NCBI RefSeq assembly: GCF_046298265.1
Contig: NZ_JBKAHK010000007.1
Coordinates: forward strand, 62,001-126,000
Direction of reading: 5' to 3'
DNA from: Gillisia xinjiangensis
GTDB lineage: Bacteria; Bacteroidota; Bacteroidia; Flavobacteriales; Flavobacteriaceae
Length of the DNA: 64,000 nucleotides
A program made the translations under genes and the position numbers. Shown in pieces: positions 35,366 through 44,597 of this stretch (the first letter of the stretch is position 1; the number at the start of each line of letters is the position of its first letter). A model generated the notes under the pieces. It worked only from the letters and a program-made list of their open reading frames with translations. It had not been told where the DNA came from and ran no database searches.

Positions 35366-35373
35366 TATATTTG
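35366..35373 (+). promoter_or_regulatory. -7 box TATATTTG, copy 2
   Basis: Exact TAnnTTTG, 31 bp before the ATG at 35404, as in copy 1. Confidence 0.6.
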
Positions 35374-35403
35374 TAATATATAAACCAATAAAAACAATGT
35401 ATT

Positions 35404-35955
35404 ATGAAACCAATGATGATTTTATTGTTAATTCTGTGCTGGATTGGCAATGTAGAAGCTCAGGTAGTTACCCAACTCGAAGAGGCAAAAGTAACCTTTT
35501 CCCCGGAGGTTAGTGTAGTAACAAATCTGGATAATGTAAAATTTAATGTAAGTGAAAGTTATACAGGTGAATTTTCTGAAAATCCAATACGATTTATGCA
35601 GGAAAATTTTAATATCCATGAGTTATTGAGTGCCATTGATACTGAAGATTTTGAAGAAATTGAAGTAAGTTTTATCAATCGTAAAGGGTATTTAAAAGCC
35701 ACTTTTGATAATGATGGTGACTTGGTAAAAACCAATCAGAATTTTAAAAACATCGCCTTACCAAGAAACGTTAGAGAACAGTTATATAACGAAAATAAGG
35801 GTTGGTCTATGACAAAAAATAAATATGTAGCCAGTGGAAAAGGATCCATGATCGATAAGCAGAAATATCGTATACGGCTAAGCAATGGTGATAAAAACAA
35901 AAACATTACAATAATTCCCGCTGCAACAGCCGGAGGAAGTGTGGCAAGTAATTAA
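35404..35955 (+). CDS. Small secreted protein of unknown function, copy 2
   Basis: 183 aa, paralogue of the product of 34062-34613. The signal peptide (20 aa) is identical, as are residues in IRFMQENF, EVSFINRKGYLKATFDNDGD and almost all of the C-terminal 50. Differences gather in residues 26-75, where charges change (DLDNVELSVKESYEGQ against NLDNVKFNVSESYTGE). Both frames are intact, so both are probably expressed. Role unknown. Confidence 0.8.
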   Translation: MKPMMILLLILCWIGNVEAQVVTQLEEAKVTFSPEVSVVTNLDNVKFNVSESYTGEFSENPIRFMQENFNIHELLSAIDTEDFEEIEVSFINRKGYLKATFDNDGDLVKTNQNFKNIALPRNVREQLYNENKGWSMTKNKYVASGKGSMIDKQKYRIRLSNGDKNKNITIIPAATAGGSVASN

Positions 35956-35980
35956 TTTAGCATTTGAGAATCCGTTTGGA

Positions 35981-36010
35981 AAGACGAAGGCTTAGTCCTT
36001 CGTCTTTTTT
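35981..36010 (+). terminator. Terminator of copy 2
   Basis: GACGAAGG and CCTTCGTC flank a 6-base loop, then six T, 17 bp before the cysM stop on the other strand. Confidence 0.88.
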
Positions 36011-36026
36011 AATTTAAGAAAACTAT

Positions 36027-36917
36027 TTAATCTCTTTGAAAAAGGTCGGAAGACAGATACCTATCGCCGCGATCACAAATAATGCTAACAACCACTCCTT
36101 CATCCAGTTCCTCACAAAGTTTTACCGCTGCAGCAGTAGCTCCTCCACTGCTCATTCCCGCAAAAATGCCTTCTTTCTCAGCTAAATAACGTGTCATTTT
36201 CTTAGCTTCTTCTTCATTTACTTCCAGAATACGGTCTACTTTCTCCGGATTAAATATTTCAGGTAAATATGCTTCAGGCCATTTTCGAATTCCGGGAATC
36301 CTTGCATCATCGCATGGCTGTACTCCTACAATTTGAATTTCACTGTTTTTTTCTTTTAAAAAAGTTGAAGTCCCCATTATAGTACCTGTGGTTCCCATAG
36401 AAGAAACAAAATGTGTAACCTGCTGGTTGGTATCCCTCCAAATTTCAGGTCCGGTGGTTTTATAATGTGCCTTCCAGTTATCATTATTGCTGAATTGATT
36501 GATCATAAAATAAGCTCCCTGCTGCATTTTTTCTTCCGCATAATCCCTCGCGCCCTCAATTCCAATATCAGCGCTGGTTAAAGTCACTTTTGCACCATGG
36601 GCCCGCATGGTTTGCACTCTTTCAATAGTGGAATTTTCGGGCATTACCAGTTCAATATCCAAACCGAAGATCCCTGCGATCATGGCTAGTGCAATTCCTG
36701 TATTTCCACTGGTAGCTTCTATTAATTTTGAATTTTTATCGATATCACCCCTGTCCAGCGCGCTTTTAATCATATTATAAGCTGCCCTGTCCTTAACACT
36801 ACCACCTGGGTTTTGACCTTCGAGTTTCAGCAAAAGCTTCACTTTGGGGTTTTTAATCAGGCCGCGGGTTTCTACCAAAGGGGTATTTCCAATTATATCC
36901 AGTATCGTATTACTCAT
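36027..36917 (-). CDS. cysM: Cysteine synthase B (O-acetylserine sulfhydrylase)
   Basis: 296 aa, a length nearer CysM than CysK. It makes cysteine from O-acetylserine and sulphide or thiosulphate with PLP. Seen: IGNTPLVETRGLI, the PLP Lys in NPGGSVKDRAAYNMI, EATSGNTGIALAMIAG with the Asn/Ser-Gly substrate loop, VSSMGTTGTIMGTSTFL phosphate-binding loop, and GIFAGMSSGGATAAA. The start overlaps the end of the serine acetyltransferase gene by 8 bp (ATGAGTAA), so the two consecutive enzymes of cysteine synthesis are coupled. Confidence 0.95.
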   Translation of the reverse strand: MSNTILDIIGNTPLVETRGLIKNPKVKLLLKLEGQNPGGSVKDRAAYNMIKSALDRGDIDKNSKLIEATSGNTGIALAMIAGIFGLDIELVMPENSTIERVQTMRAHGAKVTLTSADIGIEGARDYAEEKMQQGAYFMINQFSNNDNWKAHYKTTGPEIWRDTNQQVTHFVSSMGTTGTIMGTSTFLKEKNSEIQIVGVQPCDDARIPGIRKWPEAYLPEIFNPEKVDRILEVNEEEAKKMTRYLAEKEGIFAGMSSGGATAAAVKLCEELDEGVVVSIICDRGDRYLSSDLFQRD

Positions 36918-37704
36918 TTCTTACCGTTTTTTTAATATTGATTTGAGGCGTGTGAGAAACCATGGAATTTTCAGGGACCGAGCTGGTAAGCCATACATTC
37001 CCGCCAATTACACTGTTCGCTCCAATTATGGTATCACCACCCAAAATTGTGGCGTTGGCATAGATAGTTACATTATTTTCAATAGTGGGATGACGCTTGA
37101 TATTTCTCAATTTCCGGTCTACAGATAAGGCTCCCAAAGTTACCCCCTGATAAATTTTTACATTGTTTTTTATTACGGTGGTTTCTCCAATTACAACTCC
37201 TGTAGCATGATCAATAAAAAACGGAACTCCTATATGGGCCCCGGGATTAATATCTACTCCTGTTTCCCTGTGGGCACATTCCGTCATCAATCGCGGAACG
37301 AGCGGGAGTTTGATTTTATTTAGTTCATGGCTTAATCTAAAAATCGCGATAGCATAAAACCCGGGATAGGCCAAATAAACCTCCTCAAGAGAATTTGCTG
37401 CAGGATCACTTTCGGTGATCGCCTTTGCGTCCTGACTTAATTTTTCAAGGATTTTGGGGAGTTTTTTACAATAGCTGTTCCATATTTCGCTGCAAGGTTG
37501 TCCCGGTTCCCAACATACCAGTTTCACCAATTCCTGAAAGTCCTTTCCCAATCCTTTGATGTTTTCTTCCACAGGAGTGGCGCTGTCAAAAAGTGTATAA
37601 AAAAGTCGTTTGGTGAAAGCGGTGGTTTTTTCCCGAATTTCATATTTTAAATTCGGTAATTTCTTTTGCTCTTGTATATTGAGGATGACCTGATTGATTT
37701 CCAT
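36910..37704 (-). CDS. cysE: Serine O-acetyltransferase
   Basis: 264 aa from the ATG at 37704; a longer frame starts 22 codons earlier without family likeness. It acetylates serine with acetyl-CoA, the step before CysM. The N-terminal part is helical (IREKTTAFTKRLFYTLF). The C-terminal left-handed beta-helix is clear: GVDINPGAHIGVPFFIDHAT, GVVIGETTVIKNNVKIYQGV, HPTIENNVTIYANATILGG and DTIIGANSVIGGNVWLTSSV. The active-site Asp-His pair is in IDHATG. It resembles the EpsC-type SATs of this phylum. Confidence 0.93.
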   Translation of the reverse strand: MEINQVILNIQEQKKLPNLKYEIREKTTAFTKRLFYTLFDSATPVEENIKGLGKDFQELVKLVCWEPGQPCSEIWNSYCKKLPKILEKLSQDAKAITESDPAANSLEEVYLAYPGFYAIAIFRLSHELNKIKLPLVPRLMTECAHRETGVDINPGAHIGVPFFIDHATGVVIGETTVIKNNVKIYQGVTLGALSVDRKLRNIKRHPTIENNVTIYANATILGGDTIIGANSVIGGNVWLTSSVPENSMVSHTPQINIKKTVRNE

Positions 37705-37985
37705 TCTTTCTGAGTTCTTTTTTGAAGTGAAATTAAGCAATATGTTGGAAGGAATGTTAAAACTTAACATAAAAATACTGAGACTCCTACCCTATTATAA
37801 ATAAGAAAAAATGTTGAATCGCACCATTTTTAAGAATTAATTTTGAAATAAAACAGCCCTGACTTTACCTTCCGGACTTCAGTGAAAATTAACTTTTTAG
37901 GGGCGTTAAAATTATATTAACAGCTATTTTTTAAAATACAGTATTCTGTAAATTAGATTCTTATTAATCATAAACTTAAGCAATC

Positions 37986-38081
37986 ATGGCCGAACAAAAA
38001 AAGCCGGGGAAGGCACAACCAAAGCAAGCTCCGAAAAAGTCAGATCCAAAAAAAGCCGATCCAAAAAAGATGAAAAAATAG
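37986..38081 (+). CDS. 31-aa lysine/proline-rich basic peptide
   Basis: The ATG at 37986 opens MAEQKKPGKAQPKQAPKKSD and continues with PKKADPKKMKK to TAG at 38079-38081. Twelve of 31 residues are Lys and six are Pro, with repeated (S/A)DPKK. A strong terminator follows 32 bp later, and AT-rich sequence precedes, so it looks like a real small transcription unit. The tail is like histone-H1-type or nucleic-acid-binding peptides; function unknown. No clear -7 box. Confidence 0.55.
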   Translation: MAEQKKPGKAQPKQAPKKSDPKKADPKKMKK

Positions 38082-38113
38082 TCTTTTCAGTTGGATTTTT
38101 TTGATTTCCTATT

Positions 38114-38141
38114 AATGCCACTCCTAAAGAGTGGCATTTTT
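38114..38141 (+). terminator. Terminator of the basic-peptide gene
   Basis: AATGCCACTC and GAGTGGCATT flank a 5-base loop, then TTTT. Confidence 0.88.
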
Positions 38142-38146
38142 AATTC

Positions 38147-38178
38147 TCCGCGGGACCCGCCCGAATAATTCAGCAGGG
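38147..38178 (-). repeat. Fragment of repeat family 1, inverted
   Basis: GCCCGAATAATTCAGCAGG is close to the reverse complement of the start of copy 1 (CCTGAATGATTCGGGC at 1146-1161). Confidence 0.4.
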
Positions 38179-38342
38179 GTCTGCATTACATTTTTTAAAG
38201 TATTTTGTTCTATTCATACCTTGCGCTTGCCCCGGTTTTTTTATTTTCAGGTTGCTTTTTAGATAATTTGTTTTTAAGCTTAAATAAAGGTAGTTTTCTA
38301 AAGCACTGGCCTATATTTACAGATTTTAAAATAAACAGCACA

Positions 38343-39551
38343 TTGACAGATCTCTATTATTTTTTTAAGGATAATTTCAGAAAAGTGAGTTTTGGTTGGT
38401 TGTTAACTTTTTTCTCCAGCTTCGGCCAAACTTTCCTGATATCCCTGTATGTTCCTGAAATTGTTAGGGATTTTCAAATCACGGAAGGTACTTTTGGTGC
38501 CATATATGCCGGTTGTACGGTAATTTCATCTATAGTGATGCTTACGGTAGGCCATACTGTAGATCATAAACCTGTTAAAAAAGTTACAGCCTTTACAATT
38601 TTCAGCCTTGCATTCTCCAGTATTTTACTGGGTTTTTCCTATAATATTGGATTGCTGTTTATTGCGCTCATAGGACTTAGATTAACCGGGCAGGGTTTGA
38701 TGAGCCATATTAGCATGACAGTTATTTCGAAATATTTTGATAAGAATCGTGGCAAAGCCTTAAGTATATCCTCCCTGGGTTATTCCATGGGAGAAGCTAT
38801 TTTCCCTGTGATCATCGCCTTGATCATTGGCTGGTTTGACTGGCGGATTGCAGCTATAGCAAGTGGTTGTGCTTTATTGCTCTACCTGATTCGGTTAAAG
38901 TTTACCAATCTCGCCGATTTTGACAAACAATTATCCGGAGAAGGAAGACCCTCTACCCTATCGTTATTGAAGGATTATAAGAATGTTGTCTTCGAGAGAA
39001 AATTCGGAATCATGATGCCCGCGAGTTTTGTGTTAAGTTTTACCATAACCGCCATTTTCTTTTATCAATATGTATTTGTAGCAGATAAGAATTGGTCTGT
39101 TCAATTGTATGCTAGCTTCTTTACTGTTTATGCAGCCACCAGATTCTTATTTTCACTTTTTGGCGGAATGTGGGTTGATAAATACACCGCCAAGGTTTTA
39201 TTCCGGTATTTTTTAATCCCGCTCACATTGGGAATTCTTCCATTCGCTTTTATGGACAGCATTATTGGTGCCTTGATATTTTTGATTATGGCCGGAATTA
39301 CGGTAGGAATGAGTGGTACGGTTCAAACCGCTTTGATCGCTGAAATGTATGGAACCGCGAAAATGGGTGCTATACGCAGTGTTTTTACAATGTTTATGGT
39401 ATTAAGTACTGCGCTTGGACCACTGCTGGTAGGATTTTTAATAGATCTAAAAATTCCCTTTTCTACAATTATGCTTATCATGTTTGGCCTGATGGCTTTG
39501 ATATGCCTCAACAGTCTAAGAATAAAGAATGAAAAATCTTTATCTGATTAA
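38343..39551 (+). CDS. MFS transporter
   Basis: About 402 aa. The open frame runs from 38205 but has no ATG near its start; the TTG at 38343 best fits, just before the first helix (FGWLLTFFSSFGQTFLISLY). Twelve hydrophobic segments are visible. The cytoplasmic loop motif is VGHTVDHKPVKK and the second half has FGGMWVDKYTAK. SISSLGYSMGEAIFPVIIAL resembles the oxalate/formate-antiporter and NarK-like branch. Substrate unknown. Its end overlaps the convergent T9SS gene by 12 bp. Confidence 0.82.
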   Translation: MTDLYYFFKDNFRKVSFGWLLTFFSSFGQTFLISLYVPEIVRDFQITEGTFGAIYAGCTVISSIVMLTVGHTVDHKPVKKVTAFTIFSLAFSSILLGFSYNIGLLFIALIGLRLTGQGLMSHISMTVISKYFDKNRGKALSISSLGYSMGEAIFPVIIALIIGWFDWRIAAIASGCALLLYLIRLKFTNLADFDKQLSGEGRPSTLSLLKDYKNVVFERKFGIMMPASFVLSFTITAIFFYQYVFVADKNWSVQLYASFFTVYAATRFLFSLFGGMWVDKYTAKVLFRYFLIPLTLGILPFAFMDSIIGALIFLIMAGITVGMSGTVQTALIAEMYGTAKMGAIRSVFTMFMVLSTALGPLLVGFLIDLKIPFSTIMLIMFGLMALICLNSLRIKNEKSLSD

Positions 39552-41414
39552 ACTGAAATTTCCTTTTATCGGTTCAAATCCTTCTATAAAGATCCAATAC
39601 CAATAATCTGCTGCCGGTAATTGTTTTCCGTTTAAAGTTCCGTCCCATTTGAAATTCGTTCCTTTTCCGGAGAGGATAAGTTTTCCATACCTGTCGAAGA
39701 TCCGGATTTCCGAAGCTTCAAACCAGGAAAGCCCATTCAGCTGAAAATGATCGTTATAACCATCATTATTGGGGGTTATAAATCGTGGAACAACAATATG
39801 GGGAAATTCCAGGGTCGCGGTAAAACATTGCTGTAGATCCCTTACATATCCAGTATAAATGCCCCCGGGTACCATTTCAAATATATTAGAAAACTGAAAA
39901 TTAACTCCATCCAGGGAATATTCAAATGGTCCCGGATTTACCGTATTGATAATCACCGTGTTATCTTCGGAATTGATCCCTGCTATGGAAGCTTCTGCCA
40001 CTGCATTGACTTCAAAATTTTTAACTTCAGTACATCCAGTTTTGGTGGTTAGCGTCACATTGAAATTCCCGGGAACCGATGTATTAATTGTGCGGGTATT
40101 CTCTCCGGTATTCCACAAGTACTGCATAACTTCCACTTCAGCGTCCAGTTCCAATACCGCATCCGGGCAAAGCTGTAAAACCTCGTCTGAAATCGCGGGA
40201 GCTTCATATATTTCAAATGATACCGAAGTGCGGGGCCCGGGAGTGCATGAAAATTCATTTGATACCGCTTCTGCGTAAAATGTTCCTGCTTCCGGAGGTA
40301 AATAGGATGTTGATGCTTCGGCCAGTAAATTTCCCCCTTCGGGAGCATCATACCAGTTTACGGTTTCATCAGGTTTTGCTTCCACACGTAAGCTTTGCGG
40401 TTCTTCGTTACTGCAAATACTGATATTTCCCAAACTCTGGGGTGCTTCCGGAGTACTGATAATCTTTATAAAAAAAGCTTCGGAAGCAGAGCTGCAAAGA
40501 TTATTGTTAAGATTCACTTCATCTTCAGCAACCTTAACCCGGAAATATCTTGAGGAATTAAGCGGCGGCGTATTATAGGTTTCCCCGGTTTCGCCGGTGA
40601 TATCATTCCAAATCCCGTTATCATCGCTTTCCTGCCATTGATAGAAATGTTTTGAATAAACCGAAAAATCGGGGGTAGCTTTTAGTTCGATACTTACAGG
40701 AGTGTTCTCTTCACAAACCCGGTACGGATTCACAGAGTTATCTGTGGCTATAATTTCGGTTAAATCTCCACAGGATCTGAAGATAATATCATCTATTGCA
40801 AGGTCGTTCCCACAGCCCCCTTCCCCATTATTGAACATTTTGAGAATAACAGATTCCTGTCCGGGTTCTGTTTGGAACGTAAGGGCATACCGTTCCCATT
40901 CAGGGGTATTCGTAGAATTTATGTCCCCGGTATTCCCTTGCCTTAAAAGGATAGTATCGGTTTCATCCCAAATCTCAAACTTTACATTTATTGGAATACC
41001 GCCATTTTCACAGTCCATACTGGCTCTGTTATATATATTCATTAAAAATGCTGAAAATTCGTAGGTTGTATTCTCACAAAGCCCTGTAATGGCAATTTGA
41101 TAAAATATTCCAGCTGAAATTCCCGCATTCACAATAAGCGCTCTTCCGTTTGAAATTGTCGTTTGCGGTAAAAAGGGATGCCAGCCTTGAATGGTTCTTG
41201 AAATTTCATCTGAAATAGTATATTCCCCATCCTGTGGATCCTGGGAAACAAATATGTAATTTGTCGTTCCGGTAGAAAGTGGGGTTCCGGTAGAAGTGCC
41301 TTGTCCAAAAGTTTCATGAAAAATGGCATCTCCCTTGCTTCCCTCACAAAATCCCAGCTGAGCAAAAATTTGAAAAGAATTTAGAAGTAGAAGAAATAAT
41401 AACCAGTTTCTCAT
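39540..41414 (-). CDS. T9SS type B sorting-domain surface protein
   Basis: 624 aa with a signal peptide cut after IFAQ. The first ~200 residues look like a jelly-roll carbohydrate-binding-type domain (YEFSAFLMNIYNRASMDCEN, VILKMFNNGEGGCGNDLAIDD). Ig-like/PKD-like parts follow (KHFYQWQESDDNG, ETVNWYDAPEGG, LQLCPDAVLELDAEVEVM). The last ~85 residues are the gliding-motility-associated C-terminal (CHU_C) domain: FITPNNDGYNDHFQL, IFDRYGKLI, FKWDGTLNGKQLPAADYWYW. This domain routes the protein out by the type IX secretion system. Probably a cell-surface or adhesive protein. Confidence 0.93.
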   Translation of the reverse strand: MRNWLLFLLLLNSFQIFAQLGFCEGSKGDAIFHETFGQGTSTGTPLSTGTTNYIFVSQDPQDGEYTISDEISRTIQGWHPFLPQTTISNGRALIVNAGISAGIFYQIAITGLCENTTYEFSAFLMNIYNRASMDCENGGIPINVKFEIWDETDTILLRQGNTGDINSTNTPEWERYALTFQTEPGQESVILKMFNNGEGGCGNDLAIDDIIFRSCGDLTEIIATDNSVNPYRVCEENTPVSIELKATPDFSVYSKHFYQWQESDDNGIWNDITGETGETYNTPPLNSSRYFRVKVAEDEVNLNNNLCSSASEAFFIKIISTPEAPQSLGNISICSNEEPQSLRVEAKPDETVNWYDAPEGGNLLAEASTSYLPPEAGTFYAEAVSNEFSCTPGPRTSVSFEIYEAPAISDEVLQLCPDAVLELDAEVEVMQYLWNTGENTRTINTSVPGNFNVTLTTKTGCTEVKNFEVNAVAEASIAGINSEDNTVIINTVNPGPFEYSLDGVNFQFSNIFEMVPGGIYTGYVRDLQQCFTATLEFPHIVVPRFITPNNDGYNDHFQLNGLSWFEASEIRIFDRYGKLILSGKGTNFKWDGTLNGKQLPAADYWYWIFIEGFEPIKGNFSLIR

Positions 41415-41563
41415 TTGGTCAAATATAAGGAATTGAACAGGAATATTACTTTTATACCATCAGCGGGTTTAATTCCGTAATGTCGGCACTTTCAGACTGG
41501 ATTTTATCATTATTTCTTATAGGTTCTGTCTTGGATATATCCAGAAACCTTACTACGAAGAAT

Positions 41564-42076
41564 TTATTCAAAGCAATCCATAAGACTTTCAAATCTTTCA
41601 GAATTTGACCATTCCTGAATTTTGGTTTCCGCCCTGATTTTAAGGATTCGTTCCGCAAATTCTCCGGTGAGACCATTTTGAATGATATAGTTCACCACCT
41701 GTTCAAAAGACCTGAACATACTTTTTGTAAAAGCTTCGGTATTCCTGCTGTTATTGGTACTGTAAACCTGTGCGATTTCAATATTAAAGATCATGAGTTC
41801 AGCTACCACATGGGCATCTACTCCCAGAGTGATGAAATGTTTTATTTGTTTGTGAGCTATAGATCTTCTGGCTTTGGGCTTACGCTTACCGGGAGGAAAA
41901 TACTCTTTTGAGATTTTAAATTTAGCCTCCCCCAGGAGTTTATCCTCCCTGGGATTAAAAATGAAATTGTAAAAAATTCGTACGTCATCAAATCTTTGAT
42001 AAAGATCCAGGATTTGCTTTTCGAGTTCTTGCTTCTTTAAAGAATTTAGATACTCTTTCAGGGCTTTTTTACTCAT
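41564..42076 (-). CDS. DUF6155 family protein
   Basis: 170 aa from the ATG at 42076, which overlaps the end of the FUSC gene by 8 bp; an earlier in-frame start lies deep inside that gene. Helical, basic, no signal peptide. MSKKALKEYLNSLKKQELEK and FYNFIFNPREDKLLGEAKFK and KISKEYFPPGKRKPKARRS are typical of the family. Probably cytoplasmic; function unknown. The overlap suggests translational coupling with the transporter. Confidence 0.75.
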   Translation of the reverse strand: MSKKALKEYLNSLKKQELEKQILDLYQRFDDVRIFYNFIFNPREDKLLGEAKFKISKEYFPPGKRKPKARRSIAHKQIKHFITLGVDAHVVAELMIFNIEIAQVYSTNNSRNTEAFTKSMFRSFEQVVNYIIQNGLTGEFAERILKIRAETKIQEWSNSERFESLMDCFE

Positions 42077-44303
42077 TCTGGAATTTTGTTTCCCGGATTT
42101 TCTTTTCAAGTTTGACCGAAAGATCCATAAGCCACTTTAACTGTTCATAGATCAATTGAGCCTCTTGTAATTCGCCTCCAGAGATCTCATCAAAATTAGT
42201 ACGGGCTTCATTTTCTCCTAATCTGGTAAGACTGCGGTAATTTTTATCGAAAAAATTCCTTGCCGCAAGCTGTTCCTCTTTTATGCCAGAAACAGGTGTG
42301 TCTTCAAATTTTAAAAGTGCAAGCGCTCTATCCAGGTTTTCTTCTATCCCCCTGGAAAATGTTTTAAAATGTGTACTTGCCTCTGTTGTTGCATGATTTT
42401 GGATATAGACCCCCACAGATGCCAGTGAAGATAAAAAACTGTGATTGAGCACGGTAATCTCATAGATCTCCTTTAAATTTTTCTGTTTCTTTTTCGGCTC
42501 CTGGGTCATACGTTGAAAGGCTATATTCAGGTTGCCTATTCCCAGAAAAGCCTCTTTTCTGGATAGCTTATAGGAGGTTGGAAGTTTTCCCTTTTTTTCG
42601 TAAAACCGGGTTACTTCCCTGAAATAATTTTTGTTCGCCTCAATACTTTCAATAATTACAGATTTAATTCCGAAGAATTCCCAGGAAGGCCAAAGGATTA
42701 AATTTCCAAGGGTGGCCAATCCTGCACCAATTAAAGTATCTACCACTCTAAACTGGATAACATCCAGGACATTGGGTTCCAGAAGTGCGTAAACAAACAC
42801 CACACTAAGGGTTACAAATACAGCGGAGGTTTTGTAATTCTTTTGAACAGTCGCAAAGGCAAGTACAAGTGAAATTATAGCCAGAATCGCATATAAGGTT
42901 AAATTTTGAGTGATAAAAACAATTCCTACCGCTATTGCAGCACCAATGAGGGTTCCCAGGGTTCGTTGTTTTGAACGGGTTTTGGTAAGTCCGTAATTTG
43001 GCCGCATTATTACAACGATGGTCAACAGTATCCAGTAGGCATTTTGAAGCGAAAAATACGCTCCTATCGCATAACCTACCATCACAACAATAGCAATACG
43101 AAGGGAATGCTTGAAGATTGCCGATTTTAAATTCAAATTTTCTAAAAGGATCTTGGGATCAAATTCCTGCCGGGTTATGAATCCCAGAATTTCATCTTTT
43201 TTCGCAAAACCTGTTTCCTTATAATCCTCGTTCCCAAGAAGTCTTTCTATCTTTTCGATTTTTTGTATTTGCTCTTCCTGGTAATCGTAAAGATTCTTTA
43301 GCATCAAAAATCCTTCATCGGCATAATTGCTTCCCTCTGCATGATATGCCTTCAGGGATTCTTTAACATCGTTCAGGCTTGTTTTTAGCGTGCTTGTTTT
43401 TGATTCTTTATGAAGAGATATGGAAATGGTTTTAATTCTTTCCGCCATTGCAAAGATCAATTTTTGGAAAACCAGGATCTGGCCCGGATGTTCTTTAAGC
43501 AAACGGTCCATCTTTTCGTAATTCACAGGATTGGCCATTGCAAGCTCCAGAATATCGACCAACTGAATTAAAATGAGCAGTCGCTTTCGTTCATAATTTG
43601 AATTTCCGGAGGTCTTTCTGGAAGATATTAAGATATCCCTTAATGTTTCGTGTTTTTCGTTTAGCTCACTTTGAAGCTTCAGCAACCGCCGCAATGGAAT
43701 TTCTCTTTTATCTTCACCGGTGATTAATTCACCCCTGGTTTCAAGATACTCTGCAGTTAGCTCAAGACTTTGGGCCAGGAATTGATCTGTTTGCCCTTTT
43801 GGGTGTATACGCTGCCAAAGAACCGTTAAGCCCAAATACCATAAGCCACCTATTCCTATAAGAAATGCCCGTTCATAGATTTCAAGCACATTGGAAATAT
43901 TGGCAAAACTAAGCACCAGGGCAAATAATCCGGAGAAACTGATAAGAGAAGCCCTGAATCCAAAAACAGCAAGATAGGATAAGATAAAAATCGTAATGCC
44001 AAGAACGGGCAAACCTATCCAGGAATCTGCTATAAGATATCCTCCAATTAAACTTGCCAGCACTGCAAGAAAAGCAGACAAAGCAATCCCGAAATTTTTA
44101 TGTCTTAAACTACCGCTAACGTCACTGGGAGAACTCAGCAAAGCTCCAAGTGCAAGGGCCAGTCCAATTTCAAACCTGCCCATTTCCACTCCTACCGCAA
44201 TAGGCAGACTTATGGCAAGCCCAAGTATTGATGCCTTGGCAAAATCGGTGCTTTTTATAAATCCCGGTAAGCCTTTAAAAATTCGGAAGGGTTTAAAATT
44301 CAA
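42069..44303 (-). CDS. FUSC (YccS/YhfK-like) inner-membrane transporter
   Basis: 744 aa, read from a TTG start at 44303, about 30 bp after a TACCTTTG box. Two blocks of hydrophobic helices (residues ~25-155 and ~395-525) flank a long soluble helical domain, the arrangement of FUSC/ArAE efflux proteins. The second block shows LRIAIVVMVGYAIGAYFSL, AYWILLTIVVIMRPNYGLTK, TRSKQRTLGTLIGAAIAVGI and VVDTLIGAGLATLGNLILWP, typical of YccS. Probable exporter of aromatic or other organic acids; substrate unknown. Confidence 0.9.
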   Translation of the reverse strand: MNFKPFRIFKGLPGFIKSTDFAKASILGLAISLPIAVGVEMGRFEIGLALALGALLSSPSDVSGSLRHKNFGIALSAFLAVLASLIGGYLIADSWIGLPVLGITIFILSYLAVFGFRASLISFSGLFALVLSFANISNVLEIYERAFLIGIGGLWYLGLTVLWQRIHPKGQTDQFLAQSLELTAEYLETRGELITGEDKREIPLRRLLKLQSELNEKHETLRDILISSRKTSGNSNYERKRLLILIQLVDILELAMANPVNYEKMDRLLKEHPGQILVFQKLIFAMAERIKTISISLHKESKTSTLKTSLNDVKESLKAYHAEGSNYADEGFLMLKNLYDYQEEQIQKIEKIERLLGNEDYKETGFAKKDEILGFITRQEFDPKILLENLNLKSAIFKHSLRIAIVVMVGYAIGAYFSLQNAYWILLTIVVIMRPNYGLTKTRSKQRTLGTLIGAAIAVGIVFITQNLTLYAILAIISLVLAFATVQKNYKTSAVFVTLSVVFVYALLEPNVLDVIQFRVVDTLIGAGLATLGNLILWPSWEFFGIKSVIIESIEANKNYFREVTRFYEKKGKLPTSYKLSRKEAFLGIGNLNIAFQRMTQEPKKKQKNLKEIYEITVLNHSFLSSLASVGVYIQNHATTEASTHFKTFSRGIEENLDRALALLKFEDTPVSGIKEEQLAARNFFDKNYRSLTRLGENEARTNFDEISGGELQEAQLIYEQLKWLMDLSVKLEKKIRETKFQNE

Positions 44304-44333
44304 AAGTTAAAAATTGATTACAACTAATTTTGG

Positions 44334-44341
44334 CAAAGGTA
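44334..44341 (-). promoter_or_regulatory. -7 box TACCTTTG for the FUSC gene
   Basis: Exact TAnnTTTG, followed by C, on the minus strand 31 bp before the TTG start. Confidence 0.5.
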
Positions 44342-44597
44342 GAAGCATCCGGATGTTTCTGCGTTAATCTTTTCTGAAAATATATAAAATTTCAGGCTTT
44401 AATCCCTGTTCGACCAATATTTTATTGAAATACCAAATATTTCATCTTTTGGCTTCAGGATTTGTCTGTTGTGAGTTTTACAAAATCAGACTTTTTCCTA
44501 AAATGTTGACTTTACGGAAAAAAAATAGTAGCTCCAGCCTTTTAAAAATTGAGCAGAATACCGTAAATTCAGTCAATAATTAGAAATTAATTTGAAA

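Larger units (their letters stand above)
35291..36010 (+). repeat. Duplicated segment, copy 2
   Basis: Starts at AGATCCTTGA directly after the inverted repeat of the insertion element and ends at the terminator T-run. Counterpart of 33949-34667. Confidence 0.9.
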
